The notes beneath the pieces were generated by a model, which was not told where the DNA came from, did not search any database, and saw only the letters and a program-made list of their open reading frames with translations. DNA of 64,000 nt from Microbotryum silenes-acaulis. Its lineage: Eukaryota; Basidiomycota; Microbotryomycetes; Microbotryales; Microbotryaceae. Positions 18,456-29,800 of the stretch are shown in pieces. Every line of letters starts with the position of its first letter. The stretch's first letter is position 1. Where the stretch lies: positions 1,550,001 through 1,614,000 of the forward strand of contig QPFY01000007.1 in the NCBI GenBank assembly GCA_003665825.1. The letters run 5' to 3'. The position numbers and the translations under genes are program-made.

Positions 18456-21400
18456 CCCCCCCCCACGCGAACGCGAGGTAGACTTGAGCCGTGGGTGCCG
18501 CGTCCGGAGGCCTAGAGCATAGCAATGTATACCAAAAATCTTGGGACCCAGCGCTTTGGTGAATAGGTCCGCAACCATGTCCGCTGTGCCAACGTGTGAG
18601 AGGGAGATATCGCCTCGGTTGACCATGTCGCGGACAAAATGCTCGCGGAGGCGTATGTGTCGAGTGCCGGAGGTGCGAACGGGGTCGTGAGCGACGGCGG
18701 CCGCGGCCTCGTTGTCGGTGAAGATGTGAGCTGCATCGATCGGGCGAACGTGGAGCTCGGAGAGGAGTTGCGTAAGGTAAATCGCTTCCTTACCAGCGTG
18801 CGACAAGGCGAGGTATTCGGCATCAGTGGTGGAATCCGCCACCCGAGTCTGACGCTTCGATGACCAAGAGACGGCGGAGCCGGCCAAGTAAAAGACGAAG
18901 CCCATTGTGGAGATGGACGTGTCGACGCAGGCACCCCAGTTCGCATCGGAATACCCAACCACACCCGTAACTTTGGCTGGACCGCGGGCGTAGAGTAGCT
19001 CATCGCGGTACGTGGCGCGAAGGTAGCGAAGGACGTGTTTGACGGCAATCCAATGACGGCGGCCAGGGTTGTTGGCGAACCGGGACAAGTACGAGACGGC
19101 GAAGGCAATGTCGGGTCGAGTGCCAAGGGAAATGTACAGGAGGGAGCCAATGGCTTGTAGGTACCACGATCGAATGCGCTCCGTTCCTTGACCCGGAACT
19201 GCCGTGAGCGAGAGGCCGGGCGTCATTGGCACCGTAGCGCCGCGTGTCGTGGTGTCGAAGTGAAACCGGGCGAGCACGTCCATGATGTAGCGTTCCTGGG
19301 ATAGGGCAATGGAGCCGTCGTCCAGGCGGCGGATTTGGATGCCGAGGATGTATTCCGCGGGGCCGAGTCGTTTGACGCCGTATCGTTGTTCGAGGCCGGA
19401 GATGACGCGTTCGATCTCGTCGAGGGCGGGGCTGACAATGAGGAGATCGTCGACATACAAGGCGATATAATGGGGCCGTTGCTGATCATCAATGTGAGAG
19501 TAAATGCAGTGATCAGTGCCCGTTGCCTTGTACCCGAGACTCCTGAGTGATGTGTCAATGTGGCGATTCCAGATGCGACCGGCCTGCTTGAGACCGTAGA
19601 TTGAGCGCCGCAGGCGGAGAATCTTATCACTTGGGAAGTCGAAACCTCGTGGCGTCGTCATCCAGATATCGTGATCGAGCTCGCCGTGGAGGTAAGCCTT
19701 GTCGATGTCGGCCTGATGAACGTGGTAACCATTGGCAGCGGCGAGGGCAAGGAGGCAGCGAATGGAGGAGAACCGGGCGACGGGTGCGAAAGTCTCCGAG
19801 AAGTCGATGCCGTCGCGTTGTCGGTTACCTTGCGCTACGAGACGTGCCTTGTGCCCCGTGACTTCGCCGCGTGCGTCGCGTTTGGTCTTCCAGACGAACT
19901 TGGAGGTGACGATAGTGGCGCCCGGTGGTACGGAGGATCGAGGCTCGATGGTGAACACCTTGAAGTCGTCGCGCATGGCGGTGAACTCGGCGGCGGCAGC
20001 CTGAGCCCAGATGTCGTGCTCGTCGCTGGACATTGCTTCGCGCCAGGTCTGAGGATCGCTAGTAATCGACTTGACGGGCTCGATGGCGTCGAGGGTGGGG
20101 TCGTCGTCGTCTGTGGCGATGAAGGCGCGGTGGTGGCGAGAGAGGAAATCGATCTCATCAGGGGAGTCGTCATCGGAGGGCTGTTCAGCGGGGGCAATGG
20201 CGGGTGCGGGCGTCACCAGGGTGTCGTCGTCGGATCGATGTACGTCCATCAGGTTGAGGCGAACCGCGGTGTTGGAGTTGAGGAGGTCAAGCGGGTCGTC
20301 CGAGTCATCGAGGGACGGTCCTCCGGCCGAGGACGTGGCGGGCGACGAAAGCGGGACAAGCGACGGGGACGGCGAGGGGCTGATATCTGTAGAATTAAGT
20401 AAGGATCCGCCAGTGTACCCTGGGGCCACGTCAACGGCGCTCATGGCAGAATCATCAAGAGAGGATGAGACGTCCATGTGCGCCGACCTTACTAGTGGGG
20501 TCCTCGTCTTGACGGCGGGGGCGGGCGTGTCGGCGGGAATGACGAACTGGCGTTCGGTGTTGTCCACATCGACGGGCGTGTTGATTGGGAGGCCGGGGAA
20601 GTCGTCGTCGAGGAAGGTGGCATTTCGGCCAATCACAACCTTGTTGGTATAATGGTCGAAGAAACGGAAAGCCTTGGAGGCGAGGTCGTAACCGGTGAAG
20701 ATCACGCGCGCGGCCTTGGGGTCGAGCTTGCTGCGAAGGTCCGGCGCGACCGTGAGCCAGGCCGCGCAGCCGAACGGGTGGAGGGCGGTGGTGGTGGTGC
20801 GTCGGCCGTTCCAAACGGATTCTGGAGTCTGTTTGGCCAAAGCTGAGTGTGAGCACCTGTTTTTGCAATAAACGAAGTACGCAGCCGCTTCATCCCAAAA
20901 GGTGGCCGGCAGATGGGAGTCAGCAAGGAGGGCGAGGATGCCCTCGACAATGGAGAGATTGACACGTTCGGCACGACCGTTTTGCTGAGGTGTGTAGGGG
21001 ATAGAGTATTGACGACGAATGCCCCTGGACTTGCAGAACTCCGTGAATGCGTTCGATCGGTACTCCCCGCCGTTGTCAGTGCGAAGGGTTTTTAAACGCG
21101 CGTTCGTCTCTAACTCCACTTCGGCGAGCCAAGTCTGGAAGGTCGGGAAGACGTCGCTTTTGTGATCGATCGCGTATGCCCAGAGTTTGCGAGAGTGGTC
21201 GTCAAGAAATGTGACAAGGTAGCGCTTCCCGGTCAAGGACGGAGTGGGGAACGAAAGGACATCGCTGTGCACGAGGCCGAGTCTCTCGGGGGAATGCGAC
21301 TCAGAGTCGGGAAAAGGAAGACGGTGGCCTTTGGAACCAAGGCAAGCATTGCAAACAAACTCCTCTACGTCTTTGTCACTGTACCCGGCCCCAAACCCGT

Positions 21401-22931
21401 CCAGCAAACCTGCGGCGATCATCTTCTGTATAGAGGATGGGGCAAGATGGCCGAGGCAGCGGTGAAGGGTAAGCAGGGGCACGGTAGACTCAGAACGCGA
21501 GAGAAGGGCAAGCTGCTGACACTTGGTGTGATCCGCGTCCAAAAGGTAGAGACCGTCGTTAACCCTGGTACCGTGAGCAATGGCCTGGCCGTCCTTGGCG
21601 ATGTCGATGCCGTCGCTGGTGAAGGCGAGTCGAACGCGGTCGGTGTCGCAGAGGCGAGAAACAGAGAGGAGGTTGACGTGGAGGCCCGGCGTGTGCAGAA
21701 CGCCACGCAGCGTGATCGGATGTCCGGTCTTGGCAACGAACGCTACGTCCCCCATACCAATGGCCGTGATACCGCCGGCGATGCCGCCGATCTTGGTGTG
21801 CGCCGTCTGGCGATAAGCCGTGAATAGAGAGCGATCGGCGACCATGTGTGCCGTGGCGCCCGAGTCGACTACAAAGGCGTCAGTCGGGAGTTGCCGGCGA
21901 GCGAACAGGCAGGAGGCGAAATAGCCGATGTTAGGCTGTTGAGCGGCGGGGAGAGACGTGTCGTCCTGGTTGTCGTCGCCGGTGTGTTTCTGTTCGCCCC
22001 GGTGCTTGCAGTCGAGGGCCCAGTGACCTTTCTTGTGGCAGCGGCGGCAGGGGCCGGCGGGCGGGTGTGTCGCCCGTGAGGTGCAGTCGCGCAGACGGTG
22101 GCCGGGGGCGCGGCAGGCGGGACAAGGGGAGGCGGTGGCGAGCATGGCCGAGTGTGATGACGAGAGTCCCGCCGAGCGAAGCTGGATGCGAATGCGATCC
22201 GTCAGCGTCGTGAGTTCCGGGAGGTCGCGTTGGTTGCGCTGCTCGTCCGTGAATGTGAGGCGGAAGCTGTCGAGGCAGGGTGGGACCATGGCGAGCACGT
22301 GAGTGGCGAGCACGTCGTTGAGCGAGGTTTTGGCGTCGCGGATTTCCTGCGCGATCGACATGTATTCACGGAGCCACGTGTCGTACGCCTCGACGGAGGC
22401 AGGCATCTTCCTGAAGTCCCAAAGGCGGGCGAACAACTCGAGGGTACGAGTGGCGTCGTCCGGTGCGAAACGAGCCTTGAGTGCGGCGAAGATGCGTGGT
22501 GCCGACAGGTCGTCGCTGGGGATGGTGTCGAGGGTGGCTGAGACGTCGGCTGAGTCGATCGAGCCAACGATGATTTCACGCGCGGCGTCGTCACGGGCGG
22601 CAAGCTGGTCGGCCGTCCACGTCGGGGGAATGACACCGTCAAGAACGTAACCACGGGCTTGATTTGGAAGCGCGAGACGGAGTTGACGTAACCAGTTTGT
22701 AAACGACTTAGGGCCGTCAAGGCGAGCGTGCTTGGGGAACACGACTTTTGATGCGGTGGCGGTGTTTGCCTGCGTGGCAGTGACGGGCGGGGAGGCGGCG
22801 GCGGCGGCAGGGGGCTGTGAGGCCTGTAGAGCGGCAAGCTGTGCCTGTAGCGTGGCGATTTGCACGCTGATCGAAGGGTCAGGGGAGCTGATGTCCCTGG
22901 GGGGCGAAGGCGGGGCGGGGGAGCTGTCCAT
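18213..22931 (-). CDS. Gag-Pol polyprotein of copia element C1
   Basis: An intact 1572-codon frame. N-terminal Gag (about 1-320) has a helical core and two zinc knuckles, [14 protein letters not shown] (270-283) and [14 protein letters not shown] (295-308). Protease is [10 protein letters not shown] (D356). Integrase: H490, H495, C527, C530; D556, D619, E655. Reverse transcriptase: YVDD at 1159-1162. RNase [26 protein letters not shown]. Gag and Pol share one frame, as in Drosophila copia. The start is the first ATG downstream of the primer site. There is no stop after RNase H. The frame runs through the polypurine tract and on into the 3' LTR, adding roughly 80 residues rich in GARSEPG repeats. 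That tail may be real or may only reflect loss of the normal stop. Confidence 0.95.
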   Translation of the reverse strand: MDSSPAPPSPPRDISSPDPSISVQIATLQAQLAALQASQPPAAAAASPPVTATQANTATASKVVFPKHARLDGPKSFTNWLRQLRLALPNQARGYVLDGVIPPTWTADQLAARDDAAREIIVGSIDSADVSATLDTIPSDDLSAPRIFAALKARFAPDDATRTLELFARLWDFRKMPASVEAYDTWLREYMSIAQEIRDAKTSLNDVLATHVLAMVPPCLDSFRLTFTDEQRNQRDLPELTTLTDRIRIQLRSAGLSSSHSAMLATASPCPACRAPGHRLRDCTSRATHPPAGPCRRCHKKGHWALDCKHRGEQKHTGDDNQDDTSLPAAQQPNIGYFASCLFARRQLPTDAFVVDSGATAHMVADRSLFTAYRQTAHTKIGGIAGGITAIGMGDVAFVAKTGHPITLRGVLHTPGLHVNLLSVSRLCDTDRVRLAFTSDGIDIAKDGQAIAHGTRVNDGLYLLDADHTKCQQLALLSRSESTVPLLTLHRCLGHLAPSSIQKMIAAGLLDGFGAGYSDKDVEEFVCNACLGSKGHRLPFPDSESHSPERLGLVHSDVLSFPTPSLTGKRYLVTFLDDHSRKLWAYAIDHKSDVFPTFQTWLAEVELETNARLKTLRTDNGGEYRSNAFTEFCKSRGIRRQYSIPYTPQQNGRAERVNLSIVEGILALLADSHLPATFWDEAAAYFVYCKNRCSHSALAKQTPESVWNGRRTTTTALHPFGCAAWLTVAPDLRSKLDPKAARVIFTGYDLASKAFRFFDHYTNKVVIGRNATFLDDDFPGLPINTPVDVDNTERQFVIPADTPAPAVKTRTPLVRSAHMDVSSSLDDSAMSAVDVAPGYTGGSLLNSTDISPSPSPSLVPLSSPATSSAGGPSLDDSDDPLDLLNSNTAVRLNLMDVHRSDDDTLVTPAPAIAPAEQPSDDDSPDEIDFLSRHHRAFIATDDDDPTLDAIEPVKSITSDPQTWREAMSSDEHDIWAQAAAAEFTAMRDDFKVFTIEPRSSVPPGATIVTSKFVWKTKRDARGEVTGHKARLVAQGNRQRDGIDFSETFAPVARFSSIRCLLALAAANGYHVHQADIDKAYLHGELDHDIWMTTPRGFDFPSDKILRLRRSIYGLKQAGRIWNRHIDTSLRSLGYKATGTDHCIYSHIDDQQRPHYIALYVDDLLIVSPALDEIERVISGLEQRYGVKRLGPAEYILGIQIRRLDDGSIALSQERYIMDVLARFHFDTTTRGATVPMTPGLSLTAVPGQGTERIRSWYLQAIGSLLYISLGTRPDIAFAVSYLSRFANNPGRRHWIAVKHVLRYLRATYRDELLYARGPAKVTGVVGYSDANWGACVDTSISTMGFVFYLAGSAVSWSSKRQTRVADSTTDAEYLALSHAGKEAIYLTQLLSELHVRPIDAAHIFTDNEAAAAVAHDPVRTSGTRHIRLREHFVRDMVNRGDISLSHVGTADMVADLFTKALGPKIFGIHCYALGLRTRHPRLKSTSRSRGGGCEESTLRSGQDLGARSEPGASAQDLGARSEPGASAQDLGARSEPGTLAQPRGSLAEDLGRAAPLLLDSYSSLLAITTSLT

Positions 22932-23013
22932 GCTGCGATGGTGCGATGGGCTGGGGCGGCTCGAGTGGCTGGGCTCGAGGGAAAAATTTCAAGCGGCGGG
23001 GCTGGTAGCTCGT

Positions 23014-23025
23014 GGGCTTATAACC
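23014..23025 (-). promoter_or_regulatory. Primer-binding site of C1
   Basis: GGTTATAAGCCC lies directly after the 5' LTR. It differs from the C2 site by one base (A for G) and would pair with an anticodon loop reading CTTATAA, the arrangement of tRNA-Ile(UAU), rather than with initiator Met. The primer identity is an inference. Confidence 0.7.
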
Positions 23026-23354
23026 TATTCGATCAACTCTACTACGTCAGCGATGTAGTTATAGCCAAGAGTGATGAATATCATTTCAACATACCTATTC
23101 GATCAACTCTACTACGTCAGCGATGTAGTTATAGCCAAGAGTGATGAATAGGAATCTAACAGTAAGGGAGCCGCGCGCCCCAAGTCCTCAGCCAGCGAGC
23201 CTCGGGGCTGAGCCAATGTGCCAGGCTCGCTGCGCGCGCCTAAGTCCTGGGCCGATGCGCCCGGCTCGCTCCGCGCGCCTAAATCCTGGGCCGATGCGCC
23301 CGGCTCGCTCCGCGCGCCTAAGTCCTGACCCGAGCGGAGAGTGGATTCCTCACA
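23026..23354 (-). repeat. 5' LTR of C1 (329 bp)
   Basis: It appears identical to the 3' LTR at 18127-18455, including the internal duplications. The following CGTCC (23355-23359) is the target duplication. Confidence 0.95.
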
Positions 23355-23436
23355 CGTCCTCGACGCCTACTTTGCACGCCTCGATCGCTCGAACCGCCGC
23401 CTCGTCGCACGGTAGACTTCCTTCTGGGGGGGACAG
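23355..23436 (+). pseudogene. G-B pol C-terminus and polypurine tract
   Basis: After the duplicated CGTCC the chromovirus frame resumes at 23360 and ends with TAG at 23413-23415. The last residues are DAYFARLDRSNRRLVAR, completing the chromodomain-type tail. The tract CTGGGGGGGACAG sits directly before the 3' LTR. Confidence 0.9.
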
Positions 23437-23998
23437 TGTCAGGATGACAGCAATACTCGAAGGAAGCCCCCAAGGCTATATGCGGGTAGAGTTGACTTGA
23501 CCGGATGCTTGCCTTGTTTCAAGCATCGTCGGCGTGATGGCGTAGGCGTGAGGCGCGTGGGCGCGCACTCGGTGGTCGAGGGTTCGATGCGCCCAGAGCG
23601 CAATCTTCTTTTGGTTTGTTTTATCTTTTTGTTAGCCGAGGCGCGGCTTCAGGGTTTTTACCGGTGCTCCCGCGAGCAATCCTTTTTACCCCTGAGGCGA
23701 CCTCTTGGAGTGGTTGATTTGGCTAAGTCCCCTCTGTGCCTGGAGCAGTCCCTTCCTTTTTGTCTTAGCACCTTCCCCCGGAGCTTGGTCCGCTCTTCTT
23801 GTTTGGTTGCCCTTCCTCTTCTTGTCGATCGTTTGGGAATTAAGTCCGTTATACTTGATTTCCTGCGAGCCTCTCGACCGACTCCCCTCCTCGCCTGCTC
23901 CTCTGTCGACTGCCGCCGCAACAGCCGACGCTTCCTGAAATCCCCCCCCTCGCACCAACGCGTGTAGACGACGTCATCCCTGCGGACGTCGCCTGCCA
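23437..23998 (+). repeat. 3' LTR of G-B (562 bp)
   Basis: Begins TGTCAGG right after the polypurine tract and ends TGCCA (usually TGTCA). A perfect 8-bp stem hairpin lies at 23504-23527 (GATGCTTG/CAAGCATC). Downstream are an A-box-like TGGCGTAGGCG (23538-23548) and a B-box-like GGTTCGATGCG (23581-23591), 32 bases apart, then T-runs near 23610-23630. These resemble a tRNA-type RNA polymerase III promoter. The LTR abuts C3 pol. Confidence 0.92.
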
Positions 23999-26516
23999 CA
24001 AGAGCCGACAAAGCAGAGTTGATCTCGTTGTTCCAGATACGTCCAGCCTGGCGCAAGCCGTAGAGTGACCGGTGCAGTTGGAGGACCTTGCCGGGCATGT
24101 AGATCCCTTCGGGCACGCGAATGTACAGGGGGGTGTCCAGTTTACCGTAGAGATAGGCCTTGTCGATGTCGGCCTGATGGACGTGGTACCCATGAGCGGC
24201 TGCAAGGGCCAGGAGTGCGCGAATGGATGTGAACTTAGCGACGGGTGCGAAGGTCTCATCGAAATCAATGCCGGAACGCTGAGAGTCACCACGAGCAACC
24301 AGTCGGCCTTTGTAAGACTTGATGTGGCCGTGTTGGTCGCGTTTCGTGCGGAAGACAAAGCGCGAGCCGAGGACTTTGGAGTCTGCAGGCACGAGGGACT
24401 CATCAATTGGTGTGAAGGCCGAGAAATCCCGGGAGAGCGAGTCGAATTCGGCCTGGGCAGCGAGACGCCACTCGTCTGCTTGCGGGGTTGCCATCGCAGC
24501 GCGCCAGTGAGGAGGGTCCCGGGCAGGTGCGATCAGTTCCGTCGGGTCGACGGGCGAGGTTTCGAGCAGAGCAGTGGCGCCAGAGGCGAGGTAGGCAACA
24601 GGCGAGGGGGAGTGAAGCGCAGCATCAACGTCGTCAGGGAATTCCTGCGCAAGGCAGAGGGACGCAACATCACCCGAGCGTGGCAAGAGGTCGATGGGGT
24701 CTGGTGATTCGGATCGAGCAGGCGAGGGTGGCGCCGGCAACGGACGTGGGGCCACCGGTCGCGGTGATGGGCAGGGCATGGAGATGGCCGAGTCGGAGCT
24801 GCCTTGGTCAGAGGCGCAGGAGGTTGGGGAATCCCGGTCGGAGTGGTCACCAGTTTGGGATATGGGAGAGCCTTGGTCAGAGGCGGGAGGCGCGCGTGAG
24901 TCCTGGTCAGGGATGTCACGGGCCGGGGAGGGACGGCGCAGGCCTTGGTCAGAGGCAGCGGGCACAGGTCCAGGGAGCTCAGCGCGAGGCGCCAGAGAGC
25001 GAAGGCTCAGAGTGGTCTACCTGGTCAGGGTAAATGTCGGCGGCCACAGGAAGCGGAATGGCGCCGGTGTGGGTGTTGGCCACAGGCTGCAGGGCGGGGA
25101 ACTCAGATTCACGAAAGACGACGTTGCAACTGAGGATAATTTTGCGTGTAGCCGGGTCGAAGAGGCGATAGGCCTTTGCATGGTCGTCGAGCCCTACGAA
25201 GATGAGTGGCACGGCCTTGGGGTCGAGGTCGGTGCGCTTAACCGAGGGGAGGCAGTGCCAAGCGCGGCAGCCAAAGGCACGTAGCGAGGAGACATCCGGT
25301 GCGACACCATGCCAGCGAGTGTCGGGAATATCGCCACGGATGCCCGCATGGGGCATCAAGTTTTTGCAGTGCACGAAGTACTTGGCAGCTTCGGCCCAGA
25401 GACGTGTATCGGCGCCGGCCGAGTAGAGCAAAGCAAGGATACCCTCTTTGATGGTCCGATTGGTGCGTTCAACACGTCCGTTTTGTTGAGGCGTGTATGG
25501 AATAGTGAGTTCGCGACGGATGCCCTTGGTCAAACAGAAGTCGACAAAGTTGTGCAGAGTGAACTCGCCACCATTGTCAGAGCGAATGGTTTTTACCCGA
25601 TCACCCGTGGTGTTCTCTACCTCAAGAATCCAGTCGCGGAGACGGTGAAAGACGTCGCTCTTGTAAGTGAGGAGGATGCACCAATGTTTGCGGGTGTAGT
25701 CGTCGACAATCACAAGCATGTAGCGATGACCGCCGAAGCTGGCTCGAGGCATTTGGGCAACGTCGACATGGACAAGGTCCAGACGGCCAGACGCAATGGA
25801 CTGGGAACGACTGAAAGGAAGGGCGTGCGCTTTGGAAGCGAGACAAGCATTGCAATTGAAGGACCTAACCTCCTCCTCTGAATATACCCAATCCACCCCA
25901 GTGACCAAGCCTTTCTGCACGACGTTCTTGAGTTGCGCAACGGGTAAATGCGCGAAGCGACGGTGCAGAGTCAGCAAGGAAACTCTGTGAGGGGTGGCAA
26001 GGAGGGCATTGGGCATACAGGGTGAGGGTGCGACGTTTAACGCGTACAGGTCATTTGCAACGGCTTGAGCAGTGGCAACAACGGTGCCAGAGGAGTTGCT
26101 GATCTTGGCGCAGCCGGAGCCAAAGGAGATGCTGAACCCAAGGCGATCCAATCGTCGGACGGACAGCAGGTTGCACGGCAGGGATGGCACCAAGAGGACA
26201 TCGGTCGTCACGACGGGGCCAGTTGGAGTCGATATGCGGACAGAGCCACAACCGGTGGAGGGGAGGGAACCGGCAACTCCAGCAACAGGCGGGCCGGTGA
26301 ACGAGCGCAGCGTCGAGAATAGTGAACGGTCGTTGGCCATGTGACGATTTGCACCGGAGTCGAGGAGCCATGCCGATTTGGGAAACGGTGACGGAGTGGC
26401 AAGGAGACAGGCGGTGAACGTCGTGGGCTCGGGCATCTCGACAACGGCGGGAGAGGCGACGGCTGGGGTACCCTTCTTACGTCCTCGCGAACTCGCTCCG
26501 GTGGAAGCCTTGCGGG
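23999..26516 (-). pseudogene. C3 pol: protease, integrase, partial reverse transcriptase
   Basis: The frame enters from the gag border with a basic stretch (GASSRGRKKG) and the protease motif LLDSGANRHM. Integrase follows with LHRRFAHL and CNACLASK, then HVDVAQ, RSDNGGEF and QQNGRVERT. A stop at 24979-24981 with a +1 shift to the frame starting near 24965 breaks the linker before RT. RT reaches [12 protein letters not shown] and LRQAGRIWNN, then ends at 23999, well short of YVDD, at the family G LTR. It is related to C1 and C2 but clearly a third family. Confidence 0.88.
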
Positions 26517-26824
26517 TATTGAATCGTATGTCTCGGGAGGGGACTGGATCGGCAACCAGTGAGTACACGAGACACAGTACGAGTTGTGGGAAGTATATTG
26601 GAGCGTTTGGATTGCAACTGACCTGGATCGGCAACCAGTGAGTACACGAGACACAGTACGAGTTGTGGGAAGTATATTGGAGCGTTAGGGGAAAGACTAT
26701 AAGAGGCGCGCAGTGCGAGTGCGCGAAATATCTCTAAGTCCAAAAGGGGTCCGAGCGGCGCGCGGCTGGCTAGGCTGGGCGCGGGTTGGAGATCGACCTA
26801 AGCAAGAGTGTATGGAATTCAACA
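26517..26824 (-). repeat. 3' LTR of C2b (308 bp) and polypurine tract
   Basis: Begins TGTTGAATTCCATAC and ends CGATTCAATA in element sense. The tract GAGGGGGGG is at 26825-26833. A 79-bp duplication (gatcggcaaccagtgagtac at 26549 and again near 26628) is absent from the 5' LTR, so it arose during or after this insertion. Confidence 0.94.
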
Positions 26825-26846
26825 CCCCCCCTCGCTCGAAGCTTAC

Positions 26847-29800
26847 TTAGCCTCTAAGACCCAGGTTGTCACGATGAACCTTGAACACCAAGGGTCCAAG
26901 TGCCTTGGTGAAGATGTCGGCGACCATGGTTTTTGTGTCCACATAGTCGACTTGAATGGTGCCCAGCTTGACCTGGTCGCGTACAAAGTGCTCACGAATG
27001 CGAATGTGACGGGACCGGTGGTGAAGGGTGGGGTTCTTGGCGAGAGCAATGGCTCCTTGGTTGTCGCCGTACAGCTGGACGGGAGCTCGGGTGTCGATGC
27101 CCAGCTCCATGAGCAGTTCTTGGAGGTGGCCAGCTTCCTTTGAGGCATGTGAGAGGGCGAGGTACTCGGCGTCTGTAGTGGAGTCGGCCACACGGTTTTG
27201 CACTTTGGAGGACCAGGAGATGACAGATCCCGCAAGGTGGAAGCTGTACCCCATGGTTGACCGTGATGATGTGGTGCAGGTTCCCCAGTCTGCGTCAGAG
27301 TAACCGGTGAAACCGGAGAACTTGCCTTGTTCAGAGCTGTAGTGCAGTCCCAGACGTGCGGTTCCACGTAAGTACCGGAAGACAGTCTTGATGGCCGTCC
27401 AGTGTTCAGGTGTGGGACTGGCAGAGAAGCGTGCAAGGTATCCGACAGCGTAGGAAATGTCTGGGCGAGTACCGGTGGCAGCGTATAGGAGGCACCCAAT
27501 GGCCTGCATGTAGCGTGTCTGAGCGATCTTTGACGGTTCCGCGAGCGAATGCTCGAGCTGGCGGTTTGGGGCCATGGGCGTGGAGGCGGGGCTGCTGTCT
27601 GACATGCCAAATCTGCGGAGGATACTTGTGATGTACGCCTCCTGCGACAGGATGATGGACTTGTCGGCCTGTCGTTTGATCTGGATCCCCAAGATGTATT
27701 GGGCTGGGCCAAGTCGCTTGATGCCGTATTTTTGCTCCAGGCCGTTGAGGATGCGCTCAATCTCGTCCTCCGAAGGGCTGACCATCAGCAAGTCATCGAC
27801 GTAGAGGGCGATGTAGTGGTAGTGGTCGCCGTCGCGTCGTACGTATACGCAGTGATCCTTGGCTGTGGCGCGGTAGTTGAGGCTTTTTAGCGTCAAGTCA
27901 ATGTGCTCGTTCCAGACTCGGCCGGCCTGCTTGAGGCCGTAGATCGATCGATGGAGTTTGAGGACTTTACCGGGCATGTCAACACCTTGTGGGACTCGCA
28001 TGTAGAGGTCTTCCTTCAGTTCGCCATGGAGGTATGCCTTGTCAACGTCGGCCTGATGGACGTGGAGGTTTTGTGCGGCGGCCAGGGCGATGAGAGCTCG
28101 GATGGAGGTGAACTTGGCGACAGGAGCAAACGTCTCATCGTAATCGATACCTGGGCGCTGGGAAAACCCCTGTGCAACGAGCCGGCCCTTGTGCGAAGTA
28201 ATCTTGCCAAGTTGGTCGCGTTTGGTGCGGAAGATGAACCTGGATCCAAGGACTTTGGCACCGGGGGGCAGTGAGGAGGAGTTGACCGGGGTGAAGCATT
28301 TGTACTCGGTGGCAAGGGAGTGAAACTCATCGGCTGCTGCTTGCCTCCAGATCTCCTCTTTACCTGACTTGACCGCCTGCGACCAATTTTGGGGGTCCTC
28401 GGTTGGCCCTTCGAGTTCGACGACCGGTGAACCAGCAGTGGTGGCGGCGAAGGCAGCGGCGCGAGACGGGCATGACAAGAAGTCGATTGGGTCGGCCGAG
28501 TCGTCGGTCACGTCCGACGCAGGGGGTGATGGCGAGAACTGAGCCCTGGACATGTCGGACGGTGTGTCAAAGCCATCGTCGGACATGTCGATTGTTGTGT
28601 CGTCACTCGCGTTGGTCTCAAGCGCGGCAAATCGATTTTCGTGCACGACAGGCTGGAGGGACGGAGGTGGTGCAGCGCGGGAGCCATGGGCAGCGTCAAC
28701 AAAGGTCCAGTCGCCAGTGGTGGACGTCATGGGAGGTTTCGGTTGGTTGATCGGGGCATCTCGAGCGGGGAAGACTTTCTCATCGAATAGGACGTCGCGA
28801 CTCTGGAAGAACGAAGTTGTGGCCGAGTCGTACAGCGTCCAGGCCTTGGATTTGTTATCGATGCCAACGAAGATGAATGGTTTGGCCTTGGGGTCGAGTT
28901 TTGCCCGCTTGTGCTGAGGGGTGGTGTGCCAGGCGCGGCAGCCGAATACCCTCAGGTTTGCCGTGCTGGGAGGTTTGCCAAACCAGACAGCGTCCGGGAT
29001 CTTGTGGTCGATGGCGCTGTGCGGGCTGAGGTTCTTGGTGTCAACAACGTACCTGAGGGCCTCTCGCCAGAGTGTCATGGGCAGTCCCGAGTGCTGGAGC
29101 AGGGCGATCGTCCCCTCGACAATCGTGCGGTTTGTCCTTTCGGCTCGGCCGTTCTGCTCCGGGGTGTACGGGATTGTGAGCTGCCTGGTAATGCCGTGGT
29201 GAGAGCAGTACTCAATGAAGGCTTTGGACGTGTATTCGCCGCCATTGTCCGTTCGTAGCGTGCGGAGCTTGAGGCCCGTTGAGCGTTCGATCATGGTGTG
29301 CCAACGCTGGAAGGTGTCGAAGACTTGACTCTTGTTTCTCAGTGCGCTGACCCACGTCTTTCGGGAGAAATCGTCGATGAAGGTGACAACATATCGTTCC
29401 CCGTCGGTGGCTGGTTCGGGCAGAGTGAGGACATCGGAGTGGACCAGTTCGAGTGGTTGCGAAGCGCGAGAGTCCGACGTTGGGAAAGATGTCCTGGTTG
29501 CCTTTGCCGCTTTGCAGGTGTCGCAGGAGAAGGCCTTGCATTCGGCCGCCGAGTATGTCCATGTTTGACCTTGTAGTTGACCCGATGAGACTGCCCTTCG
29601 CAGGTTGGGGAGGGACAGGTGGCCGAATCGTTGATGCAGAGTCAGGAGAGGGATGGCGGCGGCTGCAACCGGTGACGGTGTGCAGCGGATTGGGGTGGCG
29701 TCCAGTGTCGACAATTGGTTCGCAATGAGGGATGCGACGCCTATGAGGTGACCTTGTGACCGGAGCTCGATGGTCTTGCCAAAGTGGGTGTAAATGCGCT

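Larger units (their letters stand above)
18127..23354 (-). mobile_element. Complete copia element C1 (5228 bp)
   Basis: Two 329-bp LTRs (18127-18455 and 23026-23354) look identical base for base. The element is flanked by CGTCC at 18122-18126 and 23355-23359. It has a primer site at 23014-23025, an uninterrupted Gag-Pol frame and a G-rich polypurine tract before the 3' LTR. Identical LTRs plus an open frame mark a very recent insertion. It splits the chromodomain of G-B, so it is younger than G-B. Confidence 0.96.
12749..23998 (+). mobile_element. Chromovirus copy G-B, truncated and doubly interrupted
   Basis: The plus-strand internal region starts within pol, just upstream of the protease, and ends with a polypurine tract and 3' LTR (23437-23998). 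It is broken by a Gag-only-family solo LTR (13910-15137, duplication AACCT) and by the full C1 element (18127-23354, duplication CGTCC). Without these inserts and their duplications, the frame is continuous except for one stop at 13065-13067. It abuts C3 at 23999. Confidence 0.92.

Noticed and set aside
19671..20402. 243-codon plus-strand frame across C1
   Set aside because: It is antisense to the intact C1 polyprotein, has no domain and mirrors codon bias of the real frame.
23538..23591. Genuine tRNA gene in the family G LTR
   Set aside because: The boxes are near consensus but I cannot fold a full cloverleaf with acceptor and anticodon stems, so I report only a tRNA-like motif.
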